Source of the DNA: Methanobacteriota archaeon
Lineage (GTDB): Archaea; Halobacteriota; Methanocellia; Methanocellales; Methanocellaceae
Direction: 5' to 3'
Assembly: GCA_023436075.1 (NCBI GenBank)
Contig: JAEZKS010000066.1
Location: 1 to 8,882 of the forward strand
DNA: 8,882 nt
A program made the translations under genes and the position numbers. The notes under the pieces were generated by a model, which saw only the letters and a program-made list of their open reading frames with translations, was not told where the DNA came from and did not search any database. Every line of letters begins with the position of its first letter. The first letter of the stretch is position 1. Below, in pieces: positions 6,944 through 8,882 of this stretch.

Positions 6944-6989
6944 ATTTCTGGCTCGATTCTCCAACTGTCAGAGCCGGGAGGTGATGCCT

Positions 6990-7043
6990 TTAAGCGCCCT
7001 TAAAGATTTAACCGGGTTTAACCGTTTAACGCATGTTAAGAGC
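6990..7043. promoter_or_regulatory. Operator-like array: three 18-bp TTAA-N6-TTAA-N4 units
   Basis: Six TTAA tetramers start at 6990, 7000, 7008, 7018, 7026 and 7036, with intervals of 10, 8, 10, 8 and 10 bp. This makes three tandem 18-bp units. Unit 1 contains the perfect inverted repeat CTTTAAG-cgcc-CTTAAAG (6988-7005), and unit 3 contains TTAAC-gcat-GTTAA. The flanking sequence is not AT-rich, so the phasing is striking. The array lies between divergent regulator A and secreted gene 2. Binding by the regulator is inferred. Confidence 0.7.
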
Positions 7044-7069
7044 GACAAAAAACGGCTATTCGTCCGTCG

Positions 7070-7094
7070 ATAAAAGCGCGAACGTATTAGCGTC
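7070..7094 (+). promoter_or_regulatory. Promoter of secreted-protein gene 2
   Basis: ATAAAAGC (7070-7077) is the TATA-like box, and TATTAGCGTC (7085-7094) follows. Both blocks recur with identical spacing before secreted gene 3. The first TTAA of the array is exactly 80 bp upstream of ATAAAAGC in both promoters. TATTGAGGAGGG at 7111-7122 is the ribosome site, five bases before the ATG. Confidence 0.65.
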
Positions 7095-7127
7095 TGCCTC
7101 AGGTACCCCGTATTGAGGAGGGAAGAT

Positions 7128-7580
7128 ATGGATACGAGGAAAGCACTGATCCTTATGCTGGCGATCTCGACTATGGCGTCGATAGTGATGCCAGTGAGTG
7201 CGTTTATCGGTGCGGGTATTGATTTGAATAAGCATCTCGGGGATACGGTCGAGTTCAACCTGAACCCGACGCTGGTAGAGGCGGCGGGGCTTGCGCAGGG
7301 ATTGGCGTATATGGATTTGGGGGTGACATGGGGAGTGGATTATGATTTGAGTTCGCTGGCTGGCTATCCATACGGCTATGGCGGCGTGGGCGCCGTGACC
7401 GACGCAAACATCGGGTACACCCTGGGACTCAGCGTAGACGAAGCGCACGGCACAGCATTCGACGGCGCCGGATTCGGAATACCACTGGCCGAACAAAGCC
7501 TGACCCAGACCAAATTCGATAATATAGTCACCGCAAACGACCATATCACGGACGCGCAAATCGCACTACCGTTCTATTAG
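7128..7580 (+). CDS. Small exported protein 2
   Basis: This 150-residue protein starts at the ATG five bases after TATTGAGGAGGG. Residues 1-25 are a signal peptide (basic start, hydrophobic core, VSA end). The mature chain is rich in Gly, Ala, Leu, Asp and Tyr, with a GYPYGYGG patch near residues 79-86 and no cysteine. I do not recognise a family. The C-terminal part weakly resembles proteins 1 and 3: AF-x-G, then FG, P, two spaced Gln, Asn and a final A-x-PF occur in the same order. Base composition switches within the gene: 7271-7350 has 37 G and 8 C, 7481-7560 has 14 G and 26 C. The promoter and ribosome site are nearly those of gene 3, so it is probably regulated alike. Location outside the cytoplasm is inferred. 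Confidence 0.8.
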   Translation: MDTRKALILMLAISTMASIVMPVSAFIGAGIDLNKHLGDTVEFNLNPTLVEAAGLAQGLAYMDLGVTWGVDYDLSSLAGYPYGYGGVGAVTDANIGYTLGLSVDEAHGTAFDGAGFGIPLAEQSLTQTKFDNIVTANDHITDAQIALPFY

Positions 7581-7596
7581 ACCATTCAGACCATTC
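7579..7596 (+). repeat. Tandem 9-bp direct repeat at the stop codon of secreted gene 2
   Basis: AGACCATTC occurs twice back-to-back (7579-7587, 7588-7596). The first copy begins with the last two bases of the TAG stop, and the second abuts the terminator stem. It looks like a local slippage duplication. Confidence 0.6.
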
Positions 7597-7621
7597 GCCA
7601 GGCTGCCGGCCTGGCCTTTTT
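7597..7621 (+). terminator. Hairpin-plus-T-run terminator of secreted gene 2
   Basis: GCCAGGC (7597-7603) and GCCTGGC (7609-7615) form a perfect 7-bp stem with a 5-base loop, followed by C and five T (7617-7621). It resembles a bacterial intrinsic terminator; in archaea the T-run alone may suffice. It sits 16 bp after the stop codon. Confidence 0.75.
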
Positions 7622-7654
7622 ATAGTCGGTACCTCAGGAGACAGACAGAGCGGA

Positions 7655-8272
7655 TTAATCGGTCTTGCGGAACACCTTTGAAAACTGACTGCATACCTGG
7701 CCAAGTTCGGGGTCACGCAGCGCCTGCATATGGATGAGAAAATGGCATGCATAGCGGACTGACATCTCGTCCGGACCGACGGTGTCATGCTGCAGGGCCT
7801 GCATCTCTTTTAAAAGTTCCCTTATCCGCCGGTCAAACCGCGCCAGCACATCCATGGCATCAGCCAGACGCTCGTCCGGGACATCGTACCCTAGCCGTTT
7901 CAGCGAGTAGAGAACATTTTCGTTGAGATCGCCTGGAAGACCGAGGCTCATAAACATGGGATCGTCAAAGTCCGGGCTCTCCAGGCAAATGCGCCAGGCG
8001 GCCGATCTATAGTATTTTTTGACTATACCGCCCTTGATTTCCTGTCGCACCTGCCGGACCAGCCCCTGCCGCTCCAGTTCCTTTAAATGGTAATGTACGG
8101 AGCCGGGATTGAAGTCGAGCGATCGGGCAATGTCGGAGATCGACAGTTCCTCTTCGGCCAGCTTTCTGAGTATCTTATTATGCTTCTCGCTGAACAACAG
8201 CCGTATAGCCCCGGGTTCCCTGACGACCACCAGGTCTTGCGGACTATCTCCATATTTATCCCTGACATCCAT
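7655..8272 (-). CDS. ArsR-like winged-helix transcriptional regulator B
   Basis: Paralog of regulator A, also 205 residues. The helix-turn-helix SISDIARSLDFNPGSVHYHLKELERQGLV (about 44-72) and wing KGGIVKKYYRSAA (80-92) are almost the same as in A, so the two probably read the same DNA element. The C-terminal half (about 101-205) is much more diverged, which would fit different signals or partners. The ATG at 8272 is preferred to the one at 8305: it gives exactly the same 28-residue lead to SEKHN as in regulator A, and it lies about 24 bp after the TATA-like box at 8289-8302. The longer reading would place that box inside the coding region. There is no ribosome site, so it is probably leaderless. 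The operator-like array overlaps its own promoter, so autoregulation is likely. It is divergent from secreted gene 3. Confidence 0.87.
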   Translation of the reverse strand: MDVRDKYGDSPQDLVVVREPGAIRLLFSEKHNKILRKLAEEELSISDIARSLDFNPGSVHYHLKELERQGLVRQVRQEIKGGIVKKYYRSAAWRICLESPDFDDPMFMSLGLPGDLNENVLYSLKRLGYDVPDERLADAMDVLARFDRRIRELLKEMQALQHDTVGPDEMSVRYACHFLIHMQALRDPELGQVCSQFSKVFRKTD

Positions 8273-8288
8273 AAACAATCCAAATTTA

Positions 8289-8302
8289 CATAAGTATTTA
8301 TT
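8289..8302 (-). promoter_or_regulatory. TATA box of regulator B
   Basis: On the - strand AATAAATACTTATG is centred about 24 bp before the ATG at 8272. The first unit of the operator-like array (from 8297) overlaps it, so a bound protein would block this promoter. Confidence 0.55.
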
Positions 8303-8350
8303 CATTTTAACATTTTAATATTAGTTAAAGCTTTATTGAATGTCAATAGT
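8297..8350. promoter_or_regulatory. Operator-like array upstream of secreted gene 3
   Basis: Three 18-bp units start at 8297, 8315 and 8333. Their tetramers are TTTA and TTAA, then TTAA and TTAA (exact, 8315-8328), then TTAT and TCAA. Intervals are 10, 8, 10, 8 and 10 bp, as in the array at 6990. The local sequence is AT-rich, so the tetramers alone would be weak evidence. The exact phase and the identical 80-bp distance to ATAAAAGC make it convincing. Confidence 0.6.
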
Positions 8351-8376
8351 GACGGATTATCCAGGATCGCCCGTTC

Positions 8377-8401
8377 ATAAAAGCACTAATATATTAGCGT
8401 C
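8377..8401 (+). promoter_or_regulatory. Promoter of secreted-protein gene 3
   Basis: ATAAAAGC (8377-8384) and TATTAGCGTC (8392-8401) repeat the gene 2 promoter with the same 15-bp offset. Upstream, AGTGAC (8348-8353) matches AGCGAC (7041-7046) at the same distance. TATTGAGGAGGG (8421-8432) is the ribosome site. Confidence 0.65.
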
Positions 8402-8437
8402 CATCGCTATAATCCGGTCTTATTGAGGAGGGTACTA

Positions 8438-8806
8438 ATGAAGAAAGTCGTAGTCTTATCAGTCATTGCGGGGATAATGATCGCAGTGCTGACGATCCAG
8501 ACCGGTGCCTCTCTGGTGCCCATGTCATGGGGTTACCCTGTGACGACGCAGAGCGCATCGCTTACATCGTTCCAGAAGGATACGGCATTGGCGACGGATG
8601 ATGAAGCTGCAGCCGTAGCGTTTCCGGGCGCTACCGGCATAACCGACAGCGTCTTCGGGACATCGTTCCCGACTATCAGCCAGACATCGGCCCAGAGCCA
8701 GCTGCTCAACAGTATCAGCTTCATGAACGAGGATCAGAACAGTGCATTCGCATATCCGTTCCTGAGCATCGGCGGGTCACCTATACCTTCGACGGGCTTC
8801 TTATAA
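8438..8806 (+). CDS. Small exported protein, paralog 3
   Basis: This 122-residue paralog of the protein at 5834-6202 has about 58% identity without gaps. The ATG at 8438 is chosen because GGAGGG ends five bases before it; an upstream TTG at 8423 lies inside the ribosome site itself. Residues 1-24 are a signal peptide (Lys-Lys, hydrophobic core, TGA-type end). The mature chain starts near LVPMSWG and has SLTSFQKDTA, FGTSFPTI, TSAQSQLLNS and a FAYPF segment near the end, with no cysteine. The segments SLT-x-FQKDTA and SAQSQLLNS are almost unchanged between paralogs, while the signal peptide has drifted, which points to selection on the mature protein. Divergent from regulator B, with the array and promoter shared with gene 2. 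No function is known to me. Confidence 0.83.
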   Translation: MKKVVVLSVIAGIMIAVLTIQTGASLVPMSWGYPVTTQSASLTSFQKDTALATDDEAAAVAFPGATGITDSVFGTSFPTISQTSAQSQLLNSISFMNEDQNSAFAYPFLSIGGSPIPSTGFL

Positions 8807-8816
8807 GGCCCTGCGC

Positions 8817-8865
8817 CAGGCGAAGCCTGCCGGACCATATAAAAACGCCCCATTCTTTTTCGGGC
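8817..8865. terminator. Hairpin and probable bidirectional terminator after secreted gene 3
   Basis: CAGGC-gaa-GCCTG (8817-8829) forms a tight hairpin. Then ATAAAAACG (8839-8847) and CTTTTTC (8855-8861) repeat the element found after gene 1. GCCC (8847-8850) pairs with GGGC (8862-8865), so on the - strand a stem is followed by GTTTTTAT. Its two-way design hints that a - strand gene may converge from beyond the window. Confidence 0.5.
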
Positions 8866-8866
8866 T

Positions 8867-8880
8867 TTAAGGAACTTTAA
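8867..8880. promoter_or_regulatory. Operator-like TTAA-N6-TTAA unit at the window edge
   Basis: TTAA at 8867 and 8877 have the same 10-bp interval as the units in the two arrays. The sequence ends two bases later, so it is not visible whether further units follow. It may begin another regulated promoter, or be chance. Confidence 0.3.
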
Positions 8881-8882
8881 CA

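Noticed and set aside
6914..6964. Extended N-terminus of regulator A from a TTG at 6964
   Set aside because: No ribosome site precedes it, it covers the TATA-like box, and it breaks the equal-length alignment with regulator B.
6990..7043. The TTAA array as a CRISPR or mobile-element repeat
   Set aside because: The units are 18 bp with only the tetramers kept, there are no spacer-length unique sequences, no cas genes, no transposase and no target-site duplication.
7056..7559. Open frame on the - strand over secreted gene 2 and its promoter (167 codons)
   Set aside because: It covers the conserved promoter blocks and runs antisense to a gene with a good ribosome site and signal peptide. No family features are seen.
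8273..8305. Extended N-terminus of regulator B from an ATG at 8305
   Set aside because: It would cover the TATA box and part of the operator-like array, and it breaks the equal-length alignment with regulator A.

Overview
The window looks like the chromosome of a euryarchaeon, probably a methanogen; a Methanocella-like organism is my best guess, but no methanogenesis gene is present to prove it. The archaeal signs are a deoxyhypusine-synthase-family gene, the archaeal-type endonuclease NucS, AT-rich TATA boxes about 25 bp ahead of starts (several apparently leaderless), and GGAGG-type ribosome sites on other genes. I see no tRNA, rRNA, CRISPR array or transposase.

Bases 1-2950: the 3' part of a deoxyhypusine synthase-family gene is followed 5 bp later by an 86-residue four-cysteine protein of unknown function. 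Converging on them is a multi-pass GT39/PMT-type membrane glycosyltransferase. Bases 2950-5640: nucS, with a probable leaderless start at 3120, runs tail-to-tail into a PDC-type thiamine-diphosphate 2-oxoacid decarboxylase. Their stop codons abut with no base between them.

Bases 5640-8882 are the most interesting part. Three short genes for signal-peptide-bearing proteins on the + strand (5834-6202, 7128-7580, 8438-8806) alternate with two paralogous winged-helix regulators on the - strand (6296-6913, 7655-8272). Each regulator is divergent from the secreted-protein gene to its right. Secreted proteins 1 and 3 are paralogs of 122 residues each, about 58% identical and ungapped. Protein 2 is mostly different but shares a weak C-terminal motif with them. 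The regulators are both 205 residues, about 45% identical and ungapped.

Upstream of secreted genes 2 and 3 lies a phased array of three 18-bp units of the form TTAA-N6-TTAA-N4. It ends at the same distance from a shared promoter block (ATAAAAGC-N7-TATTAGCGTC), and a shared TATTGAGGAGGG ribosome site follows. Gene 1 keeps one related unit at the matching position. Another TTAA-N6-TTAA lies at the right edge, so the cluster may continue beyond the window. I read this as a repeated cassette in which an ArsR-like regulator and its operator array control a small exported protein; its role cannot be told from the sequence.
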